This document shows, piece by piece, positions 1-8,316 of a stretch of 64,000 nucleotides of DNA. A program made the translations under genes and the position numbers. The number at the start of each line of letters is the position of its first letter. Within the stretch, counting starts at the first letter, position 1. The stretch is taken from the NCBI GenBank assembly GCA_019420465.1, contig JAHZHB010000119.1:102329-166328 (forward strand), given 5' to 3'. Origin of the DNA: Lachnospiraceae bacterium. GTDB lineage: Bacteria; Bacillota; Clostridia; Lachnospirales; Lachnospiraceae. The notes beneath the pieces are model-generated. The model saw only the letters and a program-made list of their open reading frames with translations. It ran no database searches and had not been told where the DNA came from.

Positions 1-197
1 TTCGGCAATACACTGGACACCGCCGGGATTTCCGAAGATACATCCGATGCTGCGGGCAGGGTACTGTCAGTGGCAGAGGTTTCAGCTGTAGATGTACTGC
101 TGCTGGCTGCAGGTGTTTTGGCTGTGGATGATGCCATGCCACAGCCGCCAAGCAGCATGGCTGCGGTAATAAGGCACACGAGATATTTCTTTTTCAT
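1..197 (-). CDS. Lipoprotein, N-terminal part; probable TrpX-like ABC substrate-binding protein
   Basis: Partial gene running off the left edge; only about 65 N-terminal residues are visible. They show a classic lipoprotein signal: MKKK, a hydrophobic stretch and the lipobox LLGGC, then a Ser/Thr/Ala-rich linker typical of Firmicute ABC solute-binding proteins. AGAGG upstream (about 208-214) supports the start. No ligand-binding domain is visible. Because the leader upstream is a T-box whose specifier reads as tryptophan, the TrpX component of a tryptophan ABC transporter is a reasonable inference, but it rests only on context. The mature protein would be tethered to the outer face of the membrane. 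Confidence 0.7.
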   Translation of the reverse strand, partial: MKKKYLVCLITAAMLLGGCGMASSTAKTPAASSSTSTAETSATDSTLPAASDVSSEIPAVSSVLP

Positions 198-366
198 ACG
201 AACTCTACCTCCTCTGGTATTATGAATCATGTTCTCACATACCCAAACAGCAGGCGTTCAGATACTGCGTGAACCATAACGATTTTCTTTCTACGCTGAT
301 TATACTCTGCCCTGCCGTAGGAGGCTACTGCTGTTTTTTTAAGATTTATGAAGGACGCTACAGCTC

Positions 367-507
367 TTACTGTTCATATACATAAGAACAAAGTTCAGGA
401 GTTATAACGAATTCACTGCTCTTTTCATCTCTTCCACATAAGGTACACAGTCGCAGCTTTTCCCCGACGGCTGCTATCCTTTTGACTTCCTCTTTTGTCG
501 GATACAT
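367..507 (-). CDS. Small hypothetical protein, 46 aa
   Basis: Short ORF beginning MYPTKEEVKR with a strong ribosome-binding site (GGGAGG, 7-8 nt upstream). A longer frame reaches 597 but lacks a comparable site. It contains one CxxC pair (CTLCGRD) that could bind metal or form a disulfide. It lies between the T-box terminator and the lipoprotein, so it would be the first ORF translated after T-box readthrough. I do not recognise the family. It has no tryptophan codon, so it is not a Trp leader peptide. A real small gene is somewhat more likely than a chance ORF because of the site. Confidence 0.45.
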   Translation of the reverse strand: MYPTKEEVKRIAAVGEKLRLCTLCGRDEKSSEFVITPELCSYVYEQ

Positions 508-626
508 AAAACCTCCCTTTCTATGGACGACCTGTATGAGATAAAACCTCCTGTTGCTGGTGTCTGTACTGATTTCTGACCCCCGACATCGGTTCACTGA
601 ATCTTATCTTATTGTGCACAGCAAGC

Positions 627-675
627 AAAATTAGTTCGCTGGACCAGTTTTTGATATGTATGGCAAATAAAAAAA
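627..675 (-). repeat. Post-terminator element, copy A
   Basis: Read on the minus strand after the T-run: ATTTGCCATACATATCAA, then AAACTGGTCCAGCGAACTAA. It matches the copies near 20.8, 54.2 and 61.2 kb in sequence and in position just beyond a terminator. The palindrome is degraded on its distal half (GCGAAC instead of GTGGACC). Confidence 0.7.
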
Positions 676-708
676 GCCCGTCCATGACAAATACTGTCAG
701 GGACGAGC
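668..708 (-). terminator. T-box attenuator terminator
   Basis: Stem GCTCGTCC-TGACA paired with TGTCA-GGACGGGC (676-689 and 695-708), followed on the minus strand by seven T. It is the terminator alternative of the T-box leader. A copy of the post-terminator element follows directly. Confidence 0.85.
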
Positions 709-950
709 GTATATACGATCCACTTGCGGTGCCACCTTGCTTTACAGCCAGTACAGCTGTACACTTGTCGGAATACCATCATATTCCCGGCAACTGACGT
801 ATGCCCTCACGTCACAGAATACTAAGCCTGTCGGCCTTTGACTGTGCTCTCAGCGGTCCATTTGGCAATCTGCGTTTCGACCCGACTCTCACCTACCCGG
901 ACTCTCTGTGCGTGCATGGTTACTTTGATCTCCGCTTCAACGGTTTTGAT
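668..950 (-). promoter_or_regulatory. T-box leader, tryptophan specifier suggested
   Basis: The minus strand carries the T-box core AAGGTGGCACCGC (complement of 726-740), a Stem I with base AGCGG/CCGCT, the AGAGA-type bulge followed by GGTGAGAG, and a specifier context AAA-TGG-ACC ending CTGAGAGC. The triplet TGG (complement of 858-860) would read tRNA-Trp. A strong terminator follows (676-708 plus T-run). Uncharged tRNA should pair with the T-box and prevent termination, switching on the genes to the left: the 46-aa ORF and then the lipoprotein. Identification as a T-box is firm; the specifier assignment is by alignment of the loop by eye. Confidence 0.88.
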
Positions 951-1215
951 GCTTTATTCAATTAAAGTGAATATACCATTGATTTCTGTCTTCGTCAAGC
1001 AGGCTTTTTTTATTTGTATATTCTGTATATTTTTATGCTTTTATTTGGGAAATTCTTACTTATAAAGTATCTCCTGACCTTTTTATTTTTTTGCAAATAT
1101 ACTTTACTTTTTTCTTTTTATGTGCTATTTTTATAGTATCAAGACACATTTCATTATTACAGGAAAATCTTCCGGTCATTCGACCACCAGAATCCCCTGT
1201 TCTAACCAAATTTAA

Positions 1216-1262
1216 CGGAGGATTCGTCCTGTATTCGATACCTCCGTGTTTTAAAAGGAGGT
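1216..1262 (+). other. Hairpin next to the ribosome-binding site of the Rpn gene
   Basis: CGGAGG (1216-1221) pairs with CCTCCG (1241-1246). The second arm could alternatively pair with the ribosome-binding site AAGGAGG at 1256-1262, so the leader could switch between open and closed forms. The rest of the stretch between about 951 and 1215 shows nothing I recognise. Confidence 0.45.
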
Positions 1263-1269
1263 ACTTCTT

Positions 1270-2259
1270 ATGAAAAAATCTCATGTAAAGCCCGATCACG
1301 CGCTTAAAACGTTCTGGCGTGACAATGAACGTTTTGCAGATCTGTTCAATGCTGTCCTTTTTAATGGACAATCAATTATTGATCCCTCTTCACTGTCTGT
1401 CGAAGATACAGATTTATCATCACTCTTTATTAATAAATCTTATTCTGAAACCATACAGCGAGTTTTTGATGTAACTAAGAAATCCGTCAATGGCATAAAC
1501 TTCATCCTCCTTGCCTTGGAAAACCAACAACAGATTCATTATGCTATGCCCCTTCGAAACATGCTGAATGATGCGCTCTTATATTATAAGGAATGTGCAG
1601 AGATTGAACGAAAAAACATAAAAAATAATTCGTTTTCTTCATCTGCAGAGTTTCTTTCAAAATTCAGCAAACATGATCGTTTGCATCCTGTTTTTACAAT
1701 CTGCGTCTACTATGGCGAGAAAATATGGGACGGCCCTGTTTCTCTAAAAGAAATGATGGATATTCCTCCATATATGGAATCCTTAGTAGCAGATTATAAA
1801 ATGCATCTTGTGCAGATTCATAACAGTCAGTATCTTCCGTTCCATCACCCAGATGTACAGACGGTATTTGATATCTGTCGTTTATTCCAGAACAACGAGA
1901 TAAAAAGTATAAGTGACGTATATAAAAGCTATCCCCTTACGCCTGAATTAGGCACTGTAATCGGAACTGTTGTAGGATCGCAACGCATGATCGATTATGC
2001 CACAAACACAAATACTAACGAAAGAGGTGTCCCTGTTATGTGGAAATCCGTAGAAGAAATGGAAAAAAATCTCATAAAAGACGCTGAGGCCCGTGGCGAA
2101 GCCCAAGGCCAGAAAGCAGGATTACTCAAAGGTATCCGTATCGTCATCAACACGTGCAAGACATTTAACCTCACTCAGGAATCTGTTGTTGATACCCTTA
2201 CAAATGAATTTCAGATTTCCAGAGATGAAGCTTCAGGTTACGTCTACCGATACTGGTAA
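1270..2259 (+). CDS. Rpn-family PD-(D/E)XK nuclease / putative transposase
   Basis: 329 residues. It resembles the Rpn (recombination-promoting nuclease) proteins common as single copies or small families in Lachnospiraceae. The start MKKSHVKPDHALKTFWRDN, the ALENQQQIHYAMPLRN segment (the E-x-Q of a PD-(D/E)XK core, about residues 82-97) and the tail with a charged linker (EARGEAQGQKAG) and a short helical domain are typical. Known members are DNA endonucleases implicated in RecA-independent recombination and, more recently, phage defence. AAGGAGG sits 7 nt before the ATG. It stands alone between a T-box unit and a convergent operon and ends at a strong hairpin. The family call is fairly good; activity is unknown. 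Confidence 0.72.
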   Translation: MKKSHVKPDHALKTFWRDNERFADLFNAVLFNGQSIIDPSSLSVEDTDLSSLFINKSYSETIQRVFDVTKKSVNGINFILLALENQQQIHYAMPLRNMLNDALLYYKECAEIERKNIKNNSFSSSAEFLSKFSKHDRLHPVFTICVYYGEKIWDGPVSLKEMMDIPPYMESLVADYKMHLVQIHNSQYLPFHHPDVQTVFDICRLFQNNEIKSISDVYKSYPLTPELGTVIGTVVGSQRMIDYATNTNTNERGVPVMWKSVEEMEKNLIKDAEARGEAQGQKAGLLKGIRIVINTCKTFNLTQESVVDTLTNEFQISRDEASGYVYRYW

Positions 2260-2287
2260 CCTTCTGTTTTTTATATCCTCGCAGTCT

Positions 2288-2322
2288 AAAGGCGAAGCGT
2301 TAAAAGTGCTTCGCCTTTGTTT
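2288..2322 (+). terminator. Terminator after the Rpn gene
   Basis: AAAGGCGAAGC (2288-2298) and GCTTCGCCTTT (2308-2318) form an 11-bp stem with a 9-nt loop followed by GTTT. It lies between convergent genes and could serve both. Confidence 0.8.
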
Positions 2323-2392
2323 CTGCTGAAAAGCCACCACAGCTCCCGGATTCTTCGTGAACTGTAGCGGCTTTCTCCTGTCTTTTACTATA

Positions 2393-4798
2393 TTATAATG
2401 TCACTTCTGTCTGGGTACCATCATAAACAACTTCCGCTTTTCTGTCACCACATACAACCGTAAACTTACGGCTACTTAACATACCGTCAAAAGCACCGTT
2501 TCTGGCACCGATCGTCAGAGTCTTTGTAGCCTCTTTCCAGGTAAGTTCTATCTCTGTACACTCACCGTTTTCATAGCCGTATCCATCTCCGGCATCCTCA
2601 TACAGTGTAAAGCTGCCGTCTGCACCGTCATAAATACGGATCTCCAGAGCCTTATCAGCCACTGCATCCGCATACTCGATATGTTCCGGACACATCGGCA
2701 CTACGGCACCTGCTTTGACAAAAACCGGCATCTGATCCAGCGGAGCGTCTACAAGCACATCCTGTCCGCCCTCATACACTTCACCTGTCCAGAAATTATG
2801 CCACTTTGTACCGGCCGGCAGATAGCAGTTCCATGTTTTTTCACGGTCAAGCTTCACGCCATCGGCTTCGTAGTACATCGGCTCCGTAACCGGGCAGATC
2901 AGAAATGCCGGGCCATACATATATTCATTTCCCGTAGCAACTGCCTTTTTGTCCTCTGCAAAATCAAACAGAAGACTTCTCATGATCGTGCGGTTTTTCG
3001 TGTAGGCTGCGCCTGCAAGAGAATATACATACGGCATCAGCTGATAACGCAGGTTGATATATTTTTCGATCGCATCATAAGCCGGATCGCCTTTTTTACC
3101 GAAATTCCAGATTTCACGCGGTGTATCTGTACCGTGGGATCTGAACATCGGCAGGAAACAGCCGTATTCAAACCAGCGCACATACAGCTCGCGGTATCCC
3201 GGATCTTCCACACCGTCATTGTACTCGCCCTTCCAGAACCAGATCGGGTTCGGGTTGGTGCTGTTGTTACAGCCACGTTTCCACCATGCACTGCCGACAA
3301 CAAAGAAGGCACCGATATCCAGCGTCCAGTTCGGCATACCGCTCATGGCCATGTTTAAGCCTTCCGGAATCTGTTTTTTCAGTGTCTTCCAGCTGGCATA
3401 GATATCACCGGACCACAGCACTGTACCGTACTTCTGGGAACCGGCATAACCGGAACGGGTCAGATTCAGGACACGACGCTTTTTGTCCACTTTTTTCTGA
3501 TTTTCGTATACACCTTTGGCATGATACAGAGCAAACTCATTGGCCTGTCCGGCATCCAGATATTTCTTGTGCTCACCACCGACAAGAGCATATCTTTCCC
3601 ACGGCTCACGCATAACGGCACCGCCCCAGTCCGGGCTCGGGAACGGTTCTGTCGAGTCACACCACCAGGAATCAAAGCCTGCCGGGAACAGCTCCTCGCT
3701 GACCTGTTGCCAGTACATTTCTCTTGCTTTTTCATCAAAGGCATTGTATGTGGAATAATCGTTTAACAGATAGCCTGCATCAAAAAACTGCTGGTGGTTC
3801 TCGCCGCCCGGATTCATATTCGGCCACATGGAAACCATTGTATGTACATGCATATCATGCATGCGGTCAATATTTTCCTTCACATGACCATAGCGGGCTT
3901 TATCTACGGTCTTCTGTCCCCATTTGCCATCACCCCAGGTATTCCAGTCCTGTACGACACAGTCCAGCGGCACGCCGAGCTCACGATAGCGGCGGGCGAT
4001 CTCTTCCATCTCATCCCCTGTGTGATAGGCCTCTTTGGACTGCACATAGCCATATGCCCAGCGTGGCAGCATCACAGCTTTACCTGTCAGGAAACGGTAA
4101 CCATCGATCACATCATCTGCAGATTCACCGGCTATGAAATAATAGTTCATCTGATCCACACAGTCCATATAGATATAGGAACCACGCTCATCATCGTTAA
4201 ACGTCATCAGACTGCCGCAGTCAAACAGAATACCGTACTGACGGGAAGAGAACAGAAACGGCATCGGGATACGCATGTTGTGCTGGTACATATACTGTAC
4301 ATGATGACGGTAATCATAGATTCCCTCTTCACCCTGGCCAAGACCATGGATTGCCTCATCCTCTGCCCAGTCAAAATGCAGTTTGGCACGGTAGGCTACA
4401 CGGTCTACGGTCTCCCGCAGATTTTTTACCACGTTTCTCTCGCCGTCTACAGTCTTGATCCGCTCGATCTGGGGAGCTTCACCGCCTGTGGTAAAGTGTA
4501 CGACATCCTGCGGTTCGAGTGTCTTGGCTGTTTCCTGTACATAGAGCTTTCCTGTCTTTGCATCAGCAAAGCAGATCGCACCTGTCTTTTTATTTACGAT
4601 TGCACGGACACGCTTTGTGTTTACGATCACTGAATCTTCATCCTCTGCATACTCACAGGTTACTTCGCCTCTGGCATTTTCTTCGATCAGTGCTGTAGGC
4701 TCACCGATCTCATCGTGCTTCGTGTATGTAATACGCAGGATATCCTCACGCACCGGATATACACTCATGATACCTTCATTTACAGCAAATGTTTTCAT
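2393..4798 (-). CDS. Glycoside hydrolase family 31 (alpha-glucosidase/alpha-xylosidase type)
   Basis: 801 residues without signal peptide, so cytoplasmic. An N-terminal beta-sandwich is followed by the GH31 TIM barrel. The catalytic nucleophile is the Asp of WWCDSTEP (about residue 381) and the likely acid/base Asp is in WSGDIYASW (about 466). RSHGTDTPREIW and a C-terminal DUF5110-like sandwich are also typical. GH31 enzymes remove alpha-linked glucose or xylose by a retaining mechanism; the exact substrate cannot be read from sequence. GGAGACAACG precedes the ATG. It is the last gene in the direction of the pentose phosphate operon, separated from rpiB by a terminator, so it probably has its own promoter. 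Release of xylose would feed the pathway upstream, a plausible but unproven link. Confidence 0.9.
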   Translation of the reverse strand: MKTFAVNEGIMSVYPVREDILRITYTKHDEIGEPTALIEENARGEVTCEYAEDEDSVIVNTKRVRAIVNKKTGAICFADAKTGKLYVQETAKTLEPQDVVHFTTGGEAPQIERIKTVDGERNVVKNLRETVDRVAYRAKLHFDWAEDEAIHGLGQGEEGIYDYRHHVQYMYQHNMRIPMPFLFSSRQYGILFDCGSLMTFNDDERGSYIYMDCVDQMNYYFIAGESADDVIDGYRFLTGKAVMLPRWAYGYVQSKEAYHTGDEMEEIARRYRELGVPLDCVVQDWNTWGDGKWGQKTVDKARYGHVKENIDRMHDMHVHTMVSMWPNMNPGGENHQQFFDAGYLLNDYSTYNAFDEKAREMYWQQVSEELFPAGFDSWWCDSTEPFPSPDWGGAVMREPWERYALVGGEHKKYLDAGQANEFALYHAKGVYENQKKVDKKRRVLNLTRSGYAGSQKYGTVLWSGDIYASWKTLKKQIPEGLNMAMSGMPNWTLDIGAFFVVGSAWWKRGCNNSTNPNPIWFWKGEYNDGVEDPGYRELYVRWFEYGCFLPMFRSHGTDTPREIWNFGKKGDPAYDAIEKYINLRYQLMPYVYSLAGAAYTKNRTIMRSLLFDFAEDKKAVATGNEYMYGPAFLICPVTEPMYYEADGVKLDREKTWNCYLPAGTKWHNFWTGEVYEGGQDVLVDAPLDQMPVFVKAGAVVPMCPEHIEYADAVADKALEIRIYDGADGSFTLYEDAGDGYGYENGECTEIELTWKEATKTLTIGARNGAFDGMLSSRKFTVVCGDRKAEVVYDGTQTEVTL

Positions 4799-4965
4799 CG
4801 TTGTCTCCTTCGCCGGTCATATACGGCTTTTTACGTTTTCATGCAGGAAAGTTTTTAAACCAGGAACCATATTTTTCAGCTTCCTGTGTGCTTTTTTATG
4901 CAGATTACCGTTTATAGCAACGTGATCTGTGCTGTATACCTTCACTGCACACTTGATTTTATCAT

Positions 4966-5000
4966 ACAAAAAAACAGGATGGTCTGCATCCTGTTTTTTT
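4966..5000. terminator. Bidirectional terminator after rpiB
   Basis: AACAGGAT (4973-4980), a 7-nt loop and ATCCTGTT (4988-4995) are flanked by A-rich and T-rich runs. On the minus strand it ends the rpe-rpiB transcript before the GH31 gene. The remaining gap (4799-4965) shows nothing else distinct. Confidence 0.8.
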
Positions 5001-5074
5001 TTCAGGAACTGTACTATTTTCAGATATTGCTACCATATGCACGTTCCCTGCAAACTGTATACTCTGCCGTACAG

Positions 5075-5527
5075 TTATGCATCAAATTTCTCGTTTTCAA
5101 TATCCATGATCATGCCCACACGTGTCGCATGACGTCCACCCTCAAACTCAGCACCAAGCCACGCATCGATGATCATCTTTGCCAGCTCAATACCGATCAC
5201 ACGGGCACCGAAGCAAAGTACGTTTGTATTATTATGCTGTTTGGACAGCTTTGCAGAATACGGCTCGCTGCACACAACAGCACGGATACCGCGCACTTTA
5301 TTTGCTGCCAGAGAAATACCCACACCTGTACCGCAGATACAGATACCGCAGTCCACTTTCTTATCACGAACAGCTTCTGCCACAGCCTTTCCGTATACCG
5401 GATAGTTGCAGGATTCGTAGGAATCTGTACCGAAGTTTACGACCTCATGGCCCAGACTTTTCAGGTATTCTACGACCTCGTTTTTCATATCTACGGCTGA
5501 ATGATCATTACCGATTGCTATTTTCAT
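5075..5527 (-). CDS. rpiB: Ribose-5-phosphate isomerase B
   Basis: 150 residues, the normal length of the RpiB/LacAB family. It interconverts ribose-5-phosphate and ribulose-5-phosphate in the cytoplasm. Seen: the start MKIAIGNDHSA with the phosphate-contacting GNDHSAVDMK, the catalytic-cysteine loop CGTGVGISLAANK (about residues 66-78), and HNNTNVLCFGARV. It is the last pentose phosphate gene of the operon, after rpe, transaldolase and transketolase. A 130-bp hairpin separates it from the transketolase subunit and may adjust its expression. AGGG precedes the ATG. Confidence 0.95.
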   Translation of the reverse strand: MKIAIGNDHSAVDMKNEVVEYLKSLGHEVVNFGTDSYESCNYPVYGKAVAEAVRDKKVDCGICICGTGVGISLAANKVRGIRAVVCSEPYSAKLSKQHNNTNVLCFGARVIGIELAKMIIDAWLGAEFEGGRHATRVGMIMDIENEKFDA

Positions 5528-5558
5528 AATATTTTCCCTCTTTACTCACATCCGTGCA

Positions 5559-5688
5559 CGTTGGAACCAGGGACAGGCCGGGCAGTATTTTCTACGCTCC
5601 GCCTCCGTCGGTCCGAGCCTGTAGTCTCGGACTCTTACTCGGTAAAGTCGCTAGGAAAACACAGCCCGGCCTGTCCCCGGTTCCAACG
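5559..5688. repeat. Long imperfect hairpin element inside the pentose phosphate operon
   Basis: Left arm 5559-5583 and right arm 5664-5688 are complementary over 25 bp with one mismatch, and pairing continues imperfectly inward for about 13 bp. Nested inside is a second hairpin, GTCCGAG/CTCGGAC (5611-5632). GC content is much higher than in flanking intergenic DNA. It lies between the transketolase stop and rpiB, so it is transcribed with the operon. It contains no ORF of note. Origin as a non-autonomous mobile element is possible. Confidence 0.8.
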
Positions 5689-5723
5689 AATCTACTTTAT
5701 TGGCTACACTATTATAGCATTCA

Positions 5724-6668
5724 TCATGCTTTCATCCAGTCGGAAACCTGCTCGTATACGCCCTGTCCATCCAGTTTATATTTTTCAAGCAGTTTGACAG
5801 CCGGACCGGACTCGCCAAAGACATCGTATACACCGATCTTCTTTACCGGAGTCGGCAGCTTCTCGGACAGTACGTCACATACAGCGCTGCCCAGGCCACC
5901 GATCACGGAATGTTCCTCAACAGTTACCACTTTGCCGCATGTCTTTGCAGCTTCTACGATCAGATCTTCATCGATCGGCTTGATCGTATGGATATTGACG
6001 ATCATAGCGTCGATACCGTCTGCTGCCAGCTTTTCGGCCGCTTCCAGAGCAGAATTCACACACAGACCCGTAGCGATAATAGCCACATCCTTACCCTCTT
6101 TAAGGACAACACCTTTACCGATCTCAAATTTATAATCCGGATTGTCGTTGATCACCGGCACAGCCAGACGACCGAAACGAAGGTATACCGGGCCATCCAT
6201 TTCATAAGCGGCCTTTACGGCAGCTTTGGCTTCAATATCATCTGCCGGATTGATAACGGTCATACCCGGGATCGTACGCATCAGAGCGATATCCTCGTTA
6301 CACTGATGGGTAGCACCGTCCTCACCTACGGAAATACCGGCATGTGTGGCACCGATCTTGACGTTCAGATGCGGATAACCTACAGAGTTTCTAACCTGCT
6401 CAAAAGCACGTCCTGCAGCAAACATGGCAAATGTACTGGCAAACGGTACTTTACCTGTAGCGGCCAGACCGGCGGCGATACCGATCATATTGCTCTCTGC
6501 GATACCGCAGTCGATATGTCTCTCCGGAAATACGGCTTTGAACTTTCCTGTCTGGGTGGCAGCTGCCAGATCGGCATCGAGTACCACCAGGTTTTCATGC
6601 TCTTTACCAAGCTCGATCAGAGCTTCACCGTAGCTCTGTCTGGTAGCGACTTTCTTTACTTCTGACAT
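5724..6668 (-). CDS. Transketolase, C-terminal subunit
   Basis: 314 residues matching the pyrimidine-binding and C-terminal domains of transketolase as a separate chain. Seen: the substrate/TPP pyrimidine site with the conserved Glu in HIDCGIAESNMIGIAAG, the GATHAGISVGEDGATHQ loop and the C-terminal domain from about residue 190 (VAIIATGLCV). It must pair with the N-terminal subunit encoded just upstream, whose reading frame it overlaps by 13 nt, suggesting translational coupling and equal stoichiometry. The complex transfers two-carbon units between ketoses and aldoses with thiamine diphosphate. Related split enzymes such as apulose-4-phosphate transketolase exist, but the pentose phosphate neighbours favour general transketolase. 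Confidence 0.93.
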   Translation of the reverse strand: MSEVKKVATRQSYGEALIELGKEHENLVVLDADLAAATQTGKFKAVFPERHIDCGIAESNMIGIAAGLAATGKVPFASTFAMFAAGRAFEQVRNSVGYPHLNVKIGATHAGISVGEDGATHQCNEDIALMRTIPGMTVINPADDIEAKAAVKAAYEMDGPVYLRFGRLAVPVINDNPDYKFEIGKGVVLKEGKDVAIIATGLCVNSALEAAEKLAADGIDAMIVNIHTIKPIDEDLIVEAAKTCGKVVTVEEHSVIGGLGSAVCDVLSEKLPTPVKKIGVYDVFGESGPAVKLLEKYKLDGQGVYEQVSDWMKA

Positions 6669-7495
6669 AATGCTTCACCTGCTTTCTCAAGATCTGCCAT
6701 GGCGATCTCGTATTCCTCATCGTTCGGGGCTTTACCGTGCCAGCCTACCTGGTTTTCCATAAAGGAAACACCCTTGCCCTTTACAGTCTTCATAATGATG
6801 GCTGTCGGCATACCCTTGACTGTCTTTGCTTCCTCGAAAGCAGCTCTTAACTGATCCATATCGTTACCGTCGGCTACGTTGATCACATGGAAATTAAAAG
6901 CTTCGAACTTTTTGTCGATCGGATACGGGGAGCATACATCAGCTACCGGACCATCGATCTGCAGGCCGTTATTATCTACGATCACGCAGAGATTATCCAG
7001 CTTTCTGGCTCCGGCAAACATGGAAGCCTCCCATACCTGACCTTCCTGGATCTCACCGTCTCCAAGAAGTGTGTATACACGGTAATCTTCATTGCTGAGT
7101 TTGGCGGAAAGTGCCATACCTACAGCAACGGAAATACCCTGTCCCAGAGAGCCACTGGACATATCGATACCCGGTGTATGCTGCAGACACGGATGGCCCT
7201 GCAGGTGAGAACCGATGTGACGAAGAGTCAGAAGATCCTCTACCGGGAAGTAACCACGGTGAGCCAGTGCGGAATACAGACCCGGTGCTGTGTGTCCCTT
7301 GGACAGGACGAAACGGTCACGATGCGGATCTTTCGGGTTTTTCGGATCAATGTTCATCTCTTCAAAATAGAGATAGGTAAATACGTCTGCTGCGGATAAA
7401 GATCCGCCCGGATGACCGGCTTTGGCACTGTGAACACCGGTAACGATGCCTTTTCTTACCTCGACAGCCATCTTCTGAAGTTCTAATGTTGTCAT
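6656..7495 (-). CDS. Transketolase, N-terminal subunit
   Basis: 279 residues covering the diphosphate-binding domain. Seen: HPGGSLSAADVFTYLYFEE near the N-terminus, SKGHTAPGLYSALAHRG, SGSLGQGISVAVGMAL and the thiamine-diphosphate/Mg motif GDGEIQEGQVWEA ending in NNGLQIDG (about residues 145-180). It forms a heteromer with the following C-terminal subunit. GGAGAATTCC precedes the ATG. It is separated from the transaldolase by about 100 nt containing a small hairpin. Confidence 0.93.
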   Translation of the reverse strand: MTTLELQKMAVEVRKGIVTGVHSAKAGHPGGSLSAADVFTYLYFEEMNIDPKNPKDPHRDRFVLSKGHTAPGLYSALAHRGYFPVEDLLTLRHIGSHLQGHPCLQHTPGIDMSSGSLGQGISVAVGMALSAKLSNEDYRVYTLLGDGEIQEGQVWEASMFAGARKLDNLCVIVDNNGLQIDGPVADVCSPYPIDKKFEAFNFHVINVADGNDMDQLRAAFEEAKTVKGMPTAIIMKTVKGKGVSFMENQVGWHGKAPNDEEYEIAMADLEKAGEALCQK

Positions 7496-7555
7496 GGAAT
7501 TCTCCTTAAAATCTTATTCACTGTATATTTTATACGGCAGCGTGTGCAATAACCT

Positions 7556-7590
7556 CATTACGGCCCACAGGTACCCTGCGAACCGTAATG
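7556..7590. repeat. Short hairpin between transaldolase and transketolase genes
   Basis: CATTACGG (7556-7563) pairs with CCGTAATG (7583-7590). The minus-strand arm GGTTCGCAGGGTACCTG resembles intergenic motifs at about 246-280 and 2335-2372, so it may be a decayed copy of a small dispersed repeat. Confidence 0.35.
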
Positions 7591-7597
7591 CACGTTT

Positions 7598-8251
7598 TTA
7601 TTCACCAAATACAGCTTTGTAATCAGCCTGGAATTTCTCGATACCCTGATCTGTCAGCGGATGTTTTGTCATCTGCTCGATAACCTTGTACGGTACAGTA
7701 GCGATATCAGCACCGGCCAGTGCGCAGTCTGTAACATGGATCGGGTTTCTTACGCTGGCAGCGATAATCTCTGTATCGATACCTGCTACAGCAAACATAT
7801 CAGCAATCGTCTCGATCAGATCGATACCCGGCTGGGAAATATCATCCAGACGTCCAAGGAACGGAGATACATATGTAGCACCTGCTCTTGCAGCCAGAAG
7901 TGCCTGGTTTGCAGAGAAGATCAGTGTAACGTTTGTCTTGATGCCCTCAGCGGACAGTACTTTTACAGCCTTCAGACCTTCTACAGTCATCGGGATCTTA
8001 ACAACCATGTTCGGATGAATAGCTGCGATCTCGCGGCCCTCTTTGATCATGCCTTCTGCATCTGTTGTCGTAGCCTTTACCTCACCGCTGATCGGTCCGT
8101 CAACGATGGATGTGATCTCTTTGATAACCTCTTTGAAATCTCTTCCTTCTTTAGCGATCAGGGACGGGTTTGTGGTAACGCCACAGATAACGCCCATGTC
8201 ATTTGCCTTTCTGATGTCCTCCACATTTGCTGTGTCAATGAAAAAACGCAT
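7598..8251 (-). CDS. Transaldolase, short TalC/fructose-6-phosphate aldolase family
   Basis: 217 residues, the compact single-domain form. The Schiff-base Lys is in VVKIPMT (about residue 85). [13 protein letters not shown] near the N-terminus and the C-terminal [18 protein letters not shown] are characteristic. Members act either as transaldolase (dihydroxyacetone transfer between sedoheptulose-7-phosphate and glyceraldehyde-3-phosphate) or as fructose-6-phosphate aldolase. The position between ribulose-phosphate epimerase and transketolase argues for the transaldolase role. GGAGG precedes the ATG (complement around 8262). Confidence 0.92.
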   Translation of the reverse strand: MRFFIDTANVEDIRKANDMGVICGVTTNPSLIAKEGRDFKEVIKEITSIVDGPISGEVKATTTDAEGMIKEGREIAAIHPNMVVKIPMTVEGLKAVKVLSAEGIKTNVTLIFSANQALLAARAGATYVSPFLGRLDDISQPGIDLIETIADMFAVAGIDTEIIAASVRNPIHVTDCALAGADIATVPYKVIEQMTKHPLTDQGIEKFQADYKAVFGE

Positions 8252-8316
8252 GTTACTTTACCTCCATGGATAATTGATTATATATTACAGCCGGCTTTTG
8301 GCCTGCTGTGGTTACC

